From Desulfobulbaceae bacterium BRH_c16a (GTDB lineage Bacteria > Desulfobacterota > Desulfobulbia > Desulfobulbales > Desulfocapsaceae): a DNA stretch of 64,000 nt. Below are positions 45,763-55,436 of this stretch, piece after piece. Numbering within the stretch: the first letter of the stretch is position 1; each line of letters starts with the position of its first letter. Made by a program: the position numbers and the translations under genes. The notes beneath the pieces are model-generated. The model ran no database searches. It saw only the letters and a program-made list of their open reading frames with translations, and was not told where the DNA came from. The DNA lies in assembly GCA_000961725.1 (NCBI GenBank), contig LADS01000008.1, positions 113,184-177,183 of the forward strand, in the 5' to 3' direction.

Positions 45763-48225
45763 CTACAACTCCGCTATCCGGGCGGACACAGCACTCAGGA
45801 CTTTTTTGAAATCGTCTATGTTGTAAGGTTTTGTAATTGCCCCAGAAAAACCATATCGTCTGAAATTGGCTACAATGTGATCGTTGGAATAGCCACTGGA
45901 GACAATAAGATGAGCGGCAGGATCGGAAGCGAGGATATGTTTGGCTGTTTCTTTCCCTCCAAGACCGCCGGGAATGGTCAGATCCATTATGACGGCCGCA
46001 TAAGTTTTGTGGGATTCAAGAGAGGCTCGGTAAAGTTTAATGGCTTCTTCCCCGTCCTTACATGTTGTCACCTCATACCCCAAAAAGCTAAGTATCTGCT
46101 CGGCAATGTCTCTGATCATCTGCTCGTCGTCCATGACCAGAATTGAGCCACTTTTGGGGGATACGGTGGTTTCTTTTGCCTCGACAGACATTTCTCCCAC
46201 AGATGTACCAATTGATGGAAGAAGGATGGTGAAAGTGCTCCCAGCACCGATTGTCGAAGATACGCTTATGTGCCCCTTGTGCCGCTGAATGATCGAATAG
46301 GCGGTGGCAAGGCCGAGCCCGGTGCCGGATATCTTTGTAGAAAAGTATGGATCAAAAATTTTTGCAAGGCTGTCGGGAGATATGCCGCAACCAGTATCAT
46401 GGATGTCTAATCTGATGTATGGTCCGGCACCAAGATGTAGAGAGTTAGCAGGCTGAAATGCTTCATTCCGACCTGTGATCGTCAAGGTCCCACCGCCAGG
46501 CATGGCCTGGTCGGCGTTGATAATAAGATTGTTCAGTACCTGGCAGATTTGTCCTTCATCGGCTCGAATGGCGTGGAGAGAGGTGGGGATGGTAACTATC
46601 GGCTTGACATTCGAACCTCGAAGCATAAACGAAACTGCATCACTGATCAGTCGTTGTAAGGAAACTACCTTTTTGTTCGGTTCGCCGCCTTTGGCAAATG
46701 TGAGAAGCTGCTGGGCAAGTTCGGCGGCTCGTCTTGTTGCCTTTTCGGCTTCTGCAAGAGGCTTTTGTGCTCTGTGTTCGGTATTGAGGAGCACCTTCGA
46801 GAAAGAGAGATTGCCCATGATACCGGTTAGTATATTGTTGAAGTCGTGAGCAATCCCTCCGGCAAGGAGGCCCAGTGACTCAAGTTTCTCAATTTTTTGC
46901 TGCTCTTTTTCGTGTTTTTTCAACTCGGTGATATCTTCAAGGGCCGCGATGACATCGGTAGGCGAGTGACCGGGCGTAACTGGGTTGAACAAACCGCGTA
47001 GGAAAGTAGTCTTGCCTCCGGTAACGGAGGTGTAGGAACCTTCATAGGAAACAATCTCCCCACTTAGTGCTTTTTTGATGATTTCGCTCATCTCCGGAGT
47101 ACTTTGTTTCATTGAATTGAAGCCCAGAAGCTTTTCTCGTGTTGAGCCCATCATGTCGATGAATCTATCGTTGAAATCGACAATTAATCCTTCAGAATCG
47201 AATCTGACTACCGCCAGTGGTGATCTTTCGAAGATGATTCTATAACGCTTCTCACTTTCACGTAGAGCTTCTTCTATTTGCTTACGTTTAGTGATATCAA
47301 TGCTATAACCTGCCAGTAAAGATTTACCACCTTGTATTATAGGAAATTTAATTGTCGAATAGGTTCTTCCATCAACATAATCCTCAGTTTGCAAGGGGAT
47401 TCCGTTGCTGATAACCTCCAGATCATCTTTTGTTGTTTTCGCCGCAAAGTCCGGTGGAAACAGTTGCGCCATGTTTTTGCCGATTAAGTCCACACTCGAT
47501 TTTTTGAGCGATGCCGAATAATTATCACTGACTTTCACAATTCTGCTTTGACCGTCGACAATCTCTTTAATGTAGACATGTACAGGGGAATAACGCAAAA
47601 AAAGCGTGAAGATATCATTGGCATCACGAATATCATCGACTGCTTTTTTGCGTTGCAAGGCGTCACCGATGTGCCTTGCAACATAAGCCATTAGGTCCTT
47701 GTCCTTCTCGTTATAAACGTACTCATGGTAACTCTGAACCAGAACTACTCCGGCAAGATGTTCGAGATAAAATGGTGCTCCTACTAGTGAGTAAGCCTTC
47801 GTTCCCAGGGGGCTTATATTGTTTTCTTGGCAAAATTCATCAAAAGTCTCAGGACCTAAGAGCAGGGGTTTGCCACTTTTCAACAAATAGCCTGACATTG
47901 TGTGTTTTGCCTCTGGGTCGACTATGAACTCCAGACCCTGCATATGGGCATCGAACTCGTCATTATAATAGACGAATTTGATGTACTGCCTATCATCGCG
48001 ATCCTGGCGAAGGGCAATAAAGAAGTTTTTGGCATTGATAAAGCGGGCGACGATTTCGTGCAACGAACTATAAAGTTCCTCCTCACCTGAGAGCGAATGA
48101 GCCTGTTCACTAATTTCGTAGAGAGCTTGCTGAAGTTTTTCGGAATACTCCATGGCTACCATCGAAGTGAGGGGATGGGCATCTTCTGTTTCTATCAACT
48201 TGTGGCAAGTTTCAAGGATTTTCAT
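45763..48225 (-). CDS. Hybrid sensor histidine kinase (GAF-PAS-PAS-HisKA-HATPase-REC)
   Basis: An 820-aa cytoplasmic protein with no membrane helix. A GAF domain covers about residues 35-195, PAS domains about 205-325 and 330-450, the HisKA phospho-acceptor lies in GGIAHDFNNILTG (His near 457), the HATPase part includes NLIINADQAMPGGG and DTGCGISPDSLAKIFDPYFST plus GTGLGLA, and a receiver domain ends the protein (phospho-acceptor Asp near 747 in VIMDLTIPGG). The start at 48225 is the first ATG. No partner response regulator is adjacent. This architecture is common in deltaproteobacteria. Confidence 0.93.
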   Translation of the reverse strand: MKILETCHKLIETEDAHPLTSMVAMEYSEKLQQALYEISEQAHSLSGEEELYSSLHEIVARFINAKNFFIALRQDRDDRQYIKFVYYNDEFDAHMQGLEFIVDPEAKHTMSGYLLKSGKPLLLGPETFDEFCQENNISPLGTKAYSLVGAPFYLEHLAGVVLVQSYHEYVYNEKDKDLMAYVARHIGDALQRKKAVDDIRDANDIFTLFLRYSPVHVYIKEIVDGQSRIVKVSDNYSASLKKSSVDLIGKNMAQLFPPDFAAKTTKDDLEVISNGIPLQTEDYVDGRTYSTIKFPIIQGGKSLLAGYSIDITKRKQIEEALRESEKRYRIIFERSPLAVVRFDSEGLIVDFNDRFIDMMGSTREKLLGFNSMKQSTPEMSEIIKKALSGEIVSYEGSYTSVTGGKTTFLRGLFNPVTPGHSPTDVIAALEDITELKKHEKEQQKIEKLESLGLLAGGIAHDFNNILTGIMGNLSFSKVLLNTEHRAQKPLAEAEKATRRAAELAQQLLTFAKGGEPNKKVVSLQRLISDAVSFMLRGSNVKPIVTIPTSLHAIRADEGQICQVLNNLIINADQAMPGGGTLTITGRNEAFQPANSLHLGAGPYIRLDIHDTGCGISPDSLAKIFDPYFSTKISGTGLGLATAYSIIQRHKGHISVSSTIGAGSTFTILLPSIGTSVGEMSVEAKETTVSPKSGSILVMDDEQMIRDIAEQILSFLGYEVTTCKDGEEAIKLYRASLESHKTYAAVIMDLTIPGGLGGKETAKHILASDPAAHLIVSSGYSNDHIVANFRRYGFSGAITKPYNIDDFKKVLSAVSARIAEL

Positions 48226-48331
48226 CAAAATAAGCAACTCAGAAAAGCAAAATTATTGTGATAGTGATACCAGAGATAAATATACCACCCGTTGTTTCAT
48301 TGATCCGATGAACGATGAACGAGATAAACCA

Positions 48332-48517
48332 TTAATGGAAAAGAATAAAGAAAGTATAAGAAAATCCCAAAAAATACTCTATCAAGCTTTCGAAACATAA
48401 TGCAATCACAATGGCAAGGCTCATACCGGTTTCTTTGGTGGTGAGGTACGGTTCAAAAATTCGTTGTTGTATCTCCATTGGTATTCCTGAGCCGGTATCC
48501 TGAATGAACAATTGCAC
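48332..48517 (-). pseudogene. Histidine kinase ATPase-domain fragment
   Basis: VQLFIQDTGSGIPMEIQQRIFEPYLTTKETG is the G1/F-box part of a HATPase domain, but the following GTGMGL box is shortened to GMSLAIV and the protein then runs into unrelated sequence. It is a relic of another kinase, joined to the sensor remnant upstream. Confidence 0.8.
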
Positions 48518-49448
48518 GAAATTTCCAAGCTAAACCTGGTAACGGATAATAATATTGATCAGACTTTGAAGCTACCGACGAGCCTGTCAGCGCTATTGCC
48601 AGCAAGGTTATAATGATGCTTGCGTTGCGGATTGAGTGTGCCGCCATCAGAAACTCCGACTCATCCTGGGTAGCGGCGATATACCAGTTCGCCATCGACA
48701 ATGGTGCAAAACCGGCAATTTTATCAACACCGTTAAAGTTGTACTCTTCGACACCTTGTTCTCCGGCAAGCATCCTTCTCACTATTTCTTCCATTCCGAC
48801 AAGGCTGGTCATATCAGTAGAAAGAATATGTTTCGTTACAGGATGAGCGAGAACAATACCCTTATTGTTAGTCATGAACCCATAGCCAGTTTTCCCGATT
48901 TTTCTTCCATAAATAAGTTCGGCAAGAAATTCCACTTTCATTACCAGCCCAAGGGCACCTACAAATTCTCCTGTCTCAGATTTGATGGGGACACAGATGG
49001 CGGTGACTAGGTTTCCTGTCACCTTTAAGCGGATTACTTCTCCGATGGTTGTTTTTCCGATGCTTTTGGCGGTTTGAAAGTAATCTCTATCATTGATGTT
49101 ACTGCCTTTGTATTCTTTGCCATCTTCAAGTACACCAGTGAATAAGTTTCCTTTAGCATCACTGACAAAAACTCCCTCATAAGAGCTTCCTAGTCTAGAG
49201 ACTTGCTTACCCAAGCTCTTGTAAAGTTCACTTATCTCACCAGTGACAGCATCAGCACCCTGTTGATGCAAGAGGCTGACAACATTAAGAACTTTATCAT
49301 CTGCAGCGAATACTTCGGCAAGTTTAACTTCTTCTTTCAAAATCTGATCCGCCAATCCAGCAAGATCTGATGCAACTGACTCCGCTTGTTTTTTAGACAA
49401 CTCAGAAAGAGCAGTGGTTGATTTAGTGATAGATAGGATACCGATCAC
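48453..49448 (-). pseudogene. dCACHE sensor remnant of a chemoreceptor or kinase
   Basis: About 280 residues form a double-CACHE periplasmic sensor (VFVSDAKGNLFTGVLEDGKEYKGSNINDRDYFQTAKS, GYGFMTNNKGIVLAHP, YIAATQDESEFL). The first membrane helix lies upstream (KLQISVGGIILVLLPLIVIG, from about 49500) but lacks a start codon behind an in-frame TAA. After the second helix (IIITLLAIALTGS) the sequence leaves the family, so the signalling part is missing. Both ends are broken. Confidence 0.8.
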
Positions 49449-49504
49449 AATAAGAGGGAGAAGAACAAGGATTATGCCGCCAACACTGATTTGCAGTTTA
49501 TTTT

Positions 49505-49766
49505 ACTCAGGAGATCCTTCTTCCTCGGTATCCGGGACATTCTCCAACATTTTCTACAGCCCATTCGTAACCAGCTCGGCCGCGTTCAAACTCCATACCT
49601 CACGCCGCTGTCGGATTTTTCGTCCTTGGTCCGCCCAGACAAGAAAGGATTTCCTTGTCTCCAGAAGGAGACTGCCTAAGGTCGAGATGGCATAGAGCCT
49701 GCCGACGATGCGACCGAAATCGGCGAGCTACAACTTCTCAGCAGTTTAGCGTCGAGCCGGGAGCTA
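49505..49766. other. Non-coding stretch between decayed receptor and relaxase gene
   Basis: No intact gene was found. One minus-strand frame (GRLYAISTLGSLLLETRKS) looks like a protein scrap but cannot be assigned. The relaxase gene stops at its right border. Confidence 0.35.
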
Positions 49767-52700
49767 CTAAAGAGATAATTCCCTGTCATTTGAAATACTT
49801 TTGTCATTTTTCTTGTCAATCTCAACCCCTTCTATCCTGTTCACCTTGTAACCAATATCGGCAATCACAAGACCTGATTTTCTCGCAAATATACTGATTT
49901 CTTTCCCCAGACGTTCTTCTGTTTCTTTTCGTTGGGTTAAGGGATCCAAGTCCAAAGAGACGTCTTTTGTGCGAAGAGGCTTTTGAATTTCCTTGTCAAA
50001 CAGGGTAATGCGATAACTGAACTTCTCGGGCTGTTTTTCTTTTTTACCCCCTTCTGTTTTGTTCACTTTGGAAGCTGAACTATCAGTGAAATCACGTATT
50101 AAATCCTTCTCTCGTTTTCTCCCGAGTGTTTTCTTTAACCCGCTTTCGTTTTCGAACAGATCTGCAGAATAATAGAGATTGGTTTCGGTCCGGTGCCTTG
50201 TTAAGGAGACATATCCAAGGTGTTTATCAAATGTTGGGGATGCCAGAACATAGGATTTATCGACCGTTACACCCTGGCTCTTGTGTATTGTGACAGCATA
50301 TCCATGTGATAAAGCATTGTATTTCTTTTCATCAAATTCAATGTTCCTGCCGTCATCCAAATGAACAGACAAAGTGCCTTTATGGAAACCCATCAATGTT
50401 CCGAGGGTACCATTATCAACACCCATTGATTTGTCGTTTTTTGTAAATACAATCCTCTCTTTCTCTGCGAAATTAATGACTTCGTCGTCTGATGTTAAAA
50501 ACCTGAAATCATTTTTGCCAATACTCCCCCTCTCTTTCAGGATATCTCTCGCCTGAAGATTCAAATCAACCACATCTTTGTTTTGATGAGTTAAAATCAA
50601 ACGAGTTTGCTTGTCAGTATCAATCCCTGCAGTCCAATCCCTCAAAAGCACTTCTTTTGCTTCACTGTAACTATCTGTTTTATGAATAAAACCATGAGAA
50701 GAATAGAGGTCAATCGCTTTACCTATTTGTTTTTTATCCCCAGCGAGAAGAACTGTTGCATCTCTTTGCCACTGTTCATTTTGTCTTCTTACTGTGTCGA
50801 TCGCGACATAACCAACATCATCCTTGATTCCTCTGAGCGGTCCTCCGGCCCCAACGGCCTGCAGCTGCTGATCGTCACCGACAAGAATCAACTTTGCACC
50901 TGTTTCGTTTACATGTTTGACAATTTGAGCCATTTGATGAGTACCAACCATTCCGGCCTCGTCGACCACCAAGACATGGTTACTGTCCAACACTCCTCTG
51001 CCATTTTGCCAATCAAATAACTTGCTTTGAATTGTCGTTGACTCTATGCCGCTGCCATCTTGTAAACTTCTTGCCGCAACACCAGACAAAGCAACCCCGA
51101 CAATTTTCATTCCCTCGGCTTCAAATGCATCCCGGGCGGCACCGAGCATATAGCTTTTGCCAGCGCCGGCAACGCCATGAACAATTGATAAACTGGAGTC
51201 TTTTTGAAGAATACTCTTCAATGCTTCAAGTTGGTCGCTTTCAAGGGTCCTGGCTGCCAAAGCGCCATCGATGCTTTGCTGGCTAACTTTGAATGTGCTC
51301 TTTTTGTGCAACTCACCAATATCTCTAAAGAGCTGCTTTTCTGCCTCCACCAAACTCTGAGTTGTATATTTCTCGTCATCCAACCGTACTATCACTTTAC
51401 TGTTTAATATGGCACTCCTGACATTATTGAATTGTTCTATGCTGTCCGAATTTTTATTCACAAAACAATCAATGTCTCTCTCAGTAAAGATGGCATTATG
51501 GTGACTAATTAATTTCAACCCGATTTCCGGATATTCAATTAACAACGATCCGTTTTTATTCGCCTCTTTGGGATCAAAGGCCTCATCAACATGCCCGCTT
51601 TTCAGCATCATAATGTCAATCGTGTCTGAAACCTTTCGCCTGGTGTCGAGAGACGAAATATCCTTTTGCAGATAATCAACAGCCAGATCCTTACTGTTGT
51701 CACGACTGAGCGAAGCCTTCAGGTGGTCAAGATTTTTGAAACCGTCTGAATCACTCGAATAATAAAGATTTGCCTCATCTCTATGTCGAGACATTGAGAC
51801 ATAACTTAGATGTTTATCAAAACCTGGAGTCGCAAGAATAAATGTTTTGTCTATGGTCGCCCCTTGACTCTTGTGGACGGTTACAGCGTAGCCGTGATTG
51901 ATTTTATTGTAGTCGTCACTGCTGAATACTATTTCTTTACCATCATCTATACCGACCCTCAAAACACCATCTTTTATGTTTTTCACAGTACCGAGTGTGC
52001 CGTTATAAACGCCGAGCCTGTTATTCCCCTCCAGGAAGACAATTCTATCGTTTTTAGAGAGGCGTATTCCACCTTTTGATGTTTCAAAAACTGAATCAGT
52101 TACACCAAGATAACCGCTTTCCCGTAAGAGCGTTCTTGCGCCATTGTTCAAATCGGCAACATCCTTGTTGCGATGGGCCAAGATCAAACGGCTTTCATCC
52201 GTGCTGAACCGAGTTGTGAATTTGTTCAGTAATGCAAATTTTGCTTCATTGAGATTATCTGTTTTTTGGATAAAGCCATGGGAAGAATAGAGATCGATTG
52301 CTCGGCCGATCTGTTCTTTATCCCCAGACAGAAGAACTGTTGCATCTCTTTGCCATTGTTCGTTTTGCCTTCTCACATGGGTTATCGACGCATAACCAAA
52401 TTTTTCCTTGAATCCTCTCAGAGTCCCACCAGCTCCAATAGCTTGTGCTTGCTGATCGTCACCGACAAGAATCAACTTCGCGCCGGCTTCGTTTACGTGT
52501 TTGACAATTTGTGCCATCTGGTTGGTACCAACCATTCCAGCCTCATCGACAACCAGGACATGCGATTTATCTAATCGATCCTTACCTTCCTCCCAGTTTT
52601 TCAATTTACGAAAAATTGTTGTCGAACGAATACCACTCGATTCTTCCAAGTTTTTGGCGGCAATTCCAGCCAAAGCGACGCCGGATACAGAATATCCCTC

Positions 52701-53810
52701 AGCTTCGTATGCTTCTTTGACAGCACTCAACATATAGCTTTTGCCGGTACCGGCATAACCGATAACAACAGAAAGGCCCGATTTATCAACCGAGTGATTG
52801 AAGGCACCTAGCTGATCGTCACTTAAATTCCTGTTCGCTATTGCTTGCCGCAAATATTTTTCTGAAACTGCATGATCTCCGTCTTTCCGCAACACAGCGG
52901 CGCCAGCAAACATTTCCTTCTCGGTTTGGACGATTGATCGAGTAGAGTATTTTTCATTACTAAGTTGAACAATTTCAGTACATGACAAGACCGCATCAAC
53001 AACCTGCCTGAATTGTGGTTCTTGGTAAGAATGAGCGTTTGCAAATTTGTAAAGGTCGTAACTCGTAAAAACAGAAGTGAATTTTGTTAAATAATCCAAA
53101 GCAATATTCGGGTTCTCGATTATTGCTTTGCCATTGTCTGTAAGGATTTGAACAAGGTCAATAATGCGATCCCCGCTTTCACCATACGCATGTTCGCCGA
53201 CACCTACCTTTACCTGAGGATCTAAATCAATTCCCATATCCTTGAAACTTCTATGATCAACCCTCACCTTATGACCGTCTTTTGCTAAATACTCATTTTG
53301 TAAATTTGCCCAATCCTGCCTCCATTCAAAGACCAATCCCCTGGCGTTCCATTCTCTCTGTTTTCCGGTAAATCCATTCTCGTTGACGCCTCTCATAGTC
53401 AACATAATGTGTGCATGTGGATTTCCATTTTTGTTATGAATATTGATATCCGCAATCATTCCTTTGGAGACAAAACATTCATTTGAAAAATCTCTTACGA
53501 GAGAAATCTGCTTCTCAAGCGGCAACTCAATAGGAAGGGCAATCTCTATTTCTCGTGATATTTGCGAGTCTTTTCGTTTTTCCGTTTTTTCAACTGCATT
53601 CCACAATGTTTCACGATCAGAGAATTGTTTTGGTGCGTTTTCAGGTAGCATTATCGCGCTATAAGCAAGATCCAGCTTTTTGGAATAATCGAACGTCATC
53701 CCCTGGCGTTCATCGAAGATCACCGAGCGAGATCTATACGATGCAGCGGCAATAGCGCTACGCCCTGAAGAGCGAGAAATGATTTTTACTGAAAGGTGGT
53801 AAGAGGCCAT
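49767..53810 (-). CDS. traI: MobA/MobL (MOBQ) relaxase with two tandem RecD-like helicase modules
   Basis: A 1347-aa protein. Starting at 53810 gives MASYHLSVKIISRSSGRSA and puts the catalytic tyrosine at Tyr25 (AASYRS), the position known for MobA of RSF1010/R1162; a start at 53834 is possible. The metal-binding HAHIMLT motif is at about residues 131-137. Two homologous helicase modules follow, with Walker A GYAGTGKS at about 350 and GVAGAGKS at about 879, each with DEAGMVG and a TVHKSQG or TIHKSQG block. Both look intact. The protein nicks oriT, stays bound to the 5' end and unwinds the plasmid. It is transcribed away from oriT. Confidence 0.92.
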   Translation of the reverse strand: MASYHLSVKIISRSSGRSAIAAASYRSRSVIFDERQGMTFDYSKKLDLAYSAIMLPENAPKQFSDRETLWNAVEKTEKRKDSQISREIEIALPIELPLEKQISLVRDFSNECFVSKGMIADINIHNKNGNPHAHIMLTMRGVNENGFTGKQREWNARGLVFEWRQDWANLQNEYLAKDGHKVRVDHRSFKDMGIDLDPQVKVGVGEHAYGESGDRIIDLVQILTDNGKAIIENPNIALDYLTKFTSVFTSYDLYKFANAHSYQEPQFRQVVDAVLSCTEIVQLSNEKYSTRSIVQTEKEMFAGAAVLRKDGDHAVSEKYLRQAIANRNLSDDQLGAFNHSVDKSGLSVVIGYAGTGKSYMLSAVKEAYEAEGYSVSGVALAGIAAKNLEESSGIRSTTIFRKLKNWEEGKDRLDKSHVLVVDEAGMVGTNQMAQIVKHVNEAGAKLILVGDDQQAQAIGAGGTLRGFKEKFGYASITHVRRQNEQWQRDATVLLSGDKEQIGRAIDLYSSHGFIQKTDNLNEAKFALLNKFTTRFSTDESRLILAHRNKDVADLNNGARTLLRESGYLGVTDSVFETSKGGIRLSKNDRIVFLEGNNRLGVYNGTLGTVKNIKDGVLRVGIDDGKEIVFSSDDYNKINHGYAVTVHKSQGATIDKTFILATPGFDKHLSYVSMSRHRDEANLYYSSDSDGFKNLDHLKASLSRDNSKDLAVDYLQKDISSLDTRRKVSDTIDIMMLKSGHVDEAFDPKEANKNGSLLIEYPEIGLKLISHHNAIFTERDIDCFVNKNSDSIEQFNNVRSAILNSKVIVRLDDEKYTTQSLVEAEKQLFRDIGELHKKSTFKVSQQSIDGALAARTLESDQLEALKSILQKDSSLSIVHGVAGAGKSYMLGAARDAFEAEGMKIVGVALSGVAARSLQDGSGIESTTIQSKLFDWQNGRGVLDSNHVLVVDEAGMVGTHQMAQIVKHVNETGAKLILVGDDQQLQAVGAGGPLRGIKDDVGYVAIDTVRRQNEQWQRDATVLLAGDKKQIGKAIDLYSSHGFIHKTDSYSEAKEVLLRDWTAGIDTDKQTRLILTHQNKDVVDLNLQARDILKERGSIGKNDFRFLTSDDEVINFAEKERIVFTKNDKSMGVDNGTLGTLMGFHKGTLSVHLDDGRNIEFDEKKYNALSHGYAVTIHKSQGVTVDKSYVLASPTFDKHLGYVSLTRHRTETNLYYSADLFENESGLKKTLGRKREKDLIRDFTDSSASKVNKTEGGKKEKQPEKFSYRITLFDKEIQKPLRTKDVSLDLDPLTQRKETEERLGKEISIFARKSGLVIADIGYKVNRIEGVEIDKKNDKSISNDRELSL

Positions 53811-53882
53811 TCGCAACTTATGACTGAAAATCATAAATATTGCAATGAGTTTTGAAAATTATGGAATGAAGTTACACCGCAC

Positions 53883-53910
53883 ACATTGGAACAATGTATA
53901 AGTGCGCCCT
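53883..53910 (+). other. oriT: inverted repeat and nic site
   Basis: ACATTG-GAA-CAATGT (53883-53897) is followed by TAAGTGCGCCCT (53899-53910). RSF1010/R1162 has an inverted repeat followed by TAAATGCG|CCCT; 11 of 12 bases agree. The cut is predicted between 53906 and 53907 on the plus strand. The transferred strand then starts CCCTTAAGC and enters to the right. The relaxase gene and its accessory gene diverge from this spot, as in Ti-type plasmids. Confidence 0.85.
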
Positions 53911-54106
53911 TAAGCATAAGGGTTAGCCGGCTGACGCCGTCAAAAGCATCAAGGCTTCGCCTTCTTTGAAAAACAGACTTAGCTCCATGCCGATCATAAT
54001 ATTTAAGGTGATTTCGAGCATTACTGTCAATTGAATAATATCGTAGACAAGTTAACAGCTTAATGATTAAAATCGACAGCAAACTCAACTTGATAAGGAG
54101 AAGTCT

Positions 54107-54397
54107 ATGGTTGTATCTAAAATTGAAAAACTGGAGCAGCAAAAAAAACAGCTTGAGGCAAGAATTCAGGCTGCAAAATCAAGAGAAAAACAAAACAAGA
54201 GGAAACTGGAAACCAGGCTGAAAATTTTGGTTGGATCTCATTATCTCAATCAACATCGGAAAGAAGGCTCTATCCAACAGCTTCATAACGATTTGGACAT
54301 CTATCTGCAAAAGGATACAGACAAACAAGTTCTGTCACTGCTTCGAGAAGAAATTGCACAAACAGTGAATCCCCAAAAAGACGGCCCGAGGCAGTAG
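54107..54397 (+). CDS. Relaxosome accessory protein, TraD(Ti)/MobC-like
   Basis: A 96-aa, lysine-rich protein with AAGGAG 7 bp before the start. The N-terminal half is coiled coil (KIEKLEQQKKQLEARIQAAK), followed by KRKLETRLKILVGSHYL, the basic TRxKILxG pattern of the TraD-like accessory proteins found beside MobL/TraA relaxases. It probably helps the relaxase to open oriT, which lies 200 bp upstream. Confidence 0.8.
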   Translation: MVVSKIEKLEQQKKQLEARIQAAKSREKQNKRKLETRLKILVGSHYLNQHRKEGSIQQLHNDLDIYLQKDTDKQVLSLLREEIAQTVNPQKDGPRQ

Positions 54398-54412
54398 GGA
54401 AAGGGGACCGCC

Positions 54413-55300
54413 ATGGATGTCGAACTCGAGCATTTCAAAACAAACATAAACCTAGTTGAATTTGCCTCAATCCATTCCTTTTCGGAACTTGACAAGAGAA
54501 GATCAAGTAGAGCTTGTACCGTTCTGAGGAACGGAAGCGAAAAAATTGGAGTGAGTCGAGACAAAGACAACCATTGGGTCTTCTATAATTTCGATAAGGA
54601 AGATGGTGGATCGATTATCGATTTTGTCATGGATAGAAATAGCTGCAACCTTGGGGTGGCGAGACGGTATTTGCGGTCCTACGTCGGCAAAAGCATCACA
54701 TCCCCTATTGTCGAGTATTTTAAAAATCCAAAATCAAGCAGCTTTGACCTTAGAAAAGTGTCCATTGAGTTTGCGAAACTTTTAGATATTGAAAGTAACA
54801 ATAGGTTCTTATTGTCCAGGAAAATTTCCCCGGAAACCGTCTTGGACGGTAGATTTGCTGCCTCTATTTTCACCGACAAGCACAACAACGTTGTTTTTCC
54901 TCATAAAAATGAAAATGGAATAACTGGACTCGAAAAAAGGAATACCAATTTTTGGGGATTCAATGAAGGAGGGCAGAGATCCCTCTGGTTCTCCAGATCA
55001 AAACAAGAAGACAGCAGGCTCGCATTCTTCGAATCCGGTCTCGATGGTCTGTCGTATTTTCAGATTAAAGATGATGAAAAGACCCAATACTTCAGCATCG
55101 GTGGTCAACTATCTGATATTCAAATACAACTGATCGGCAAAGTTATTGAAAAGAACAAGGAAAAAGAGTTTATTCTCGCGTTCGATAACGATAGAGGTGG
55201 GCACAGCTTCGTCAGAAAAATCCAAGAATCTTTTCAATACACGAAATTCCAGATCGATATCCCTCCCAAAGAAGGTCAAGACTGGAATGATTGTCTGTAA
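54413..55300 (+). CDS. DUF3991/TOPRIM plasmid protein
   Basis: A 295-aa protein. The N-terminal half has the DUF3991-type zinc-finger-like region (VFYNFDKEDGGSIIDFVMDR), and the C-terminal half a TOPRIM fold with FFESGLDGLSYFQI (glutamate of the first motif) and FILAFDNDRGG (DxD motif). Such proteins are often encoded by mobile elements with MOBQ relaxases and may prime replacement-strand synthesis after entry. The start has AAGGGGA upstream and lies 15 bp after the accessory gene; it is the second gene to enter the recipient. Confidence 0.8.
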   Translation: MDVELEHFKTNINLVEFASIHSFSELDKRRSSRACTVLRNGSEKIGVSRDKDNHWVFYNFDKEDGGSIIDFVMDRNSCNLGVARRYLRSYVGKSITSPIVEYFKNPKSSSFDLRKVSIEFAKLLDIESNNRFLLSRKISPETVLDGRFAASIFTDKHNNVVFPHKNENGITGLEKRNTNFWGFNEGGQRSLWFSRSKQEDSRLAFFESGLDGLSYFQIKDDEKTQYFSIGGQLSDIQIQLIGKVIEKNKEKEFILAFDNDRGGHSFVRKIQESFQYTKFQIDIPPKEGQDWNDCL

Positions 55301-55387
55301 TCGATTGAAATAATCGCAATTACAATAAATACTTCGCGCATACCCTCCCTTGTAAAAGTCACGATTCAACCTATAAAGGCCTGAGCG

Positions 55388-55436
55388 GGCAGTAGGGAAG
55401 GAAAAAAATCAAGCCTCCTCTCTTTCCCCTACTGCC
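55388..55436. terminator. Hairpin after the TOPRIM gene
   Basis: GGCAGTAGGGAA (55388-55399) pairs with TTTCCCCTACTGCC (55423-55436), with one bulged base. The same 14-mer, GGCAGTAGGGAAAG, overlaps the end of the upstream accessory gene (54389), so the TOPRIM gene is flanked by this sequence. There is no T-run, so a terminator role is uncertain. Confidence 0.4.

Noticed and set aside
49505..49766. Gene fragment related to polyamine synthase-type membrane proteins (GRLYAISTLGSLL)
   Set aside because: The match is too short and not supported by any further motif.
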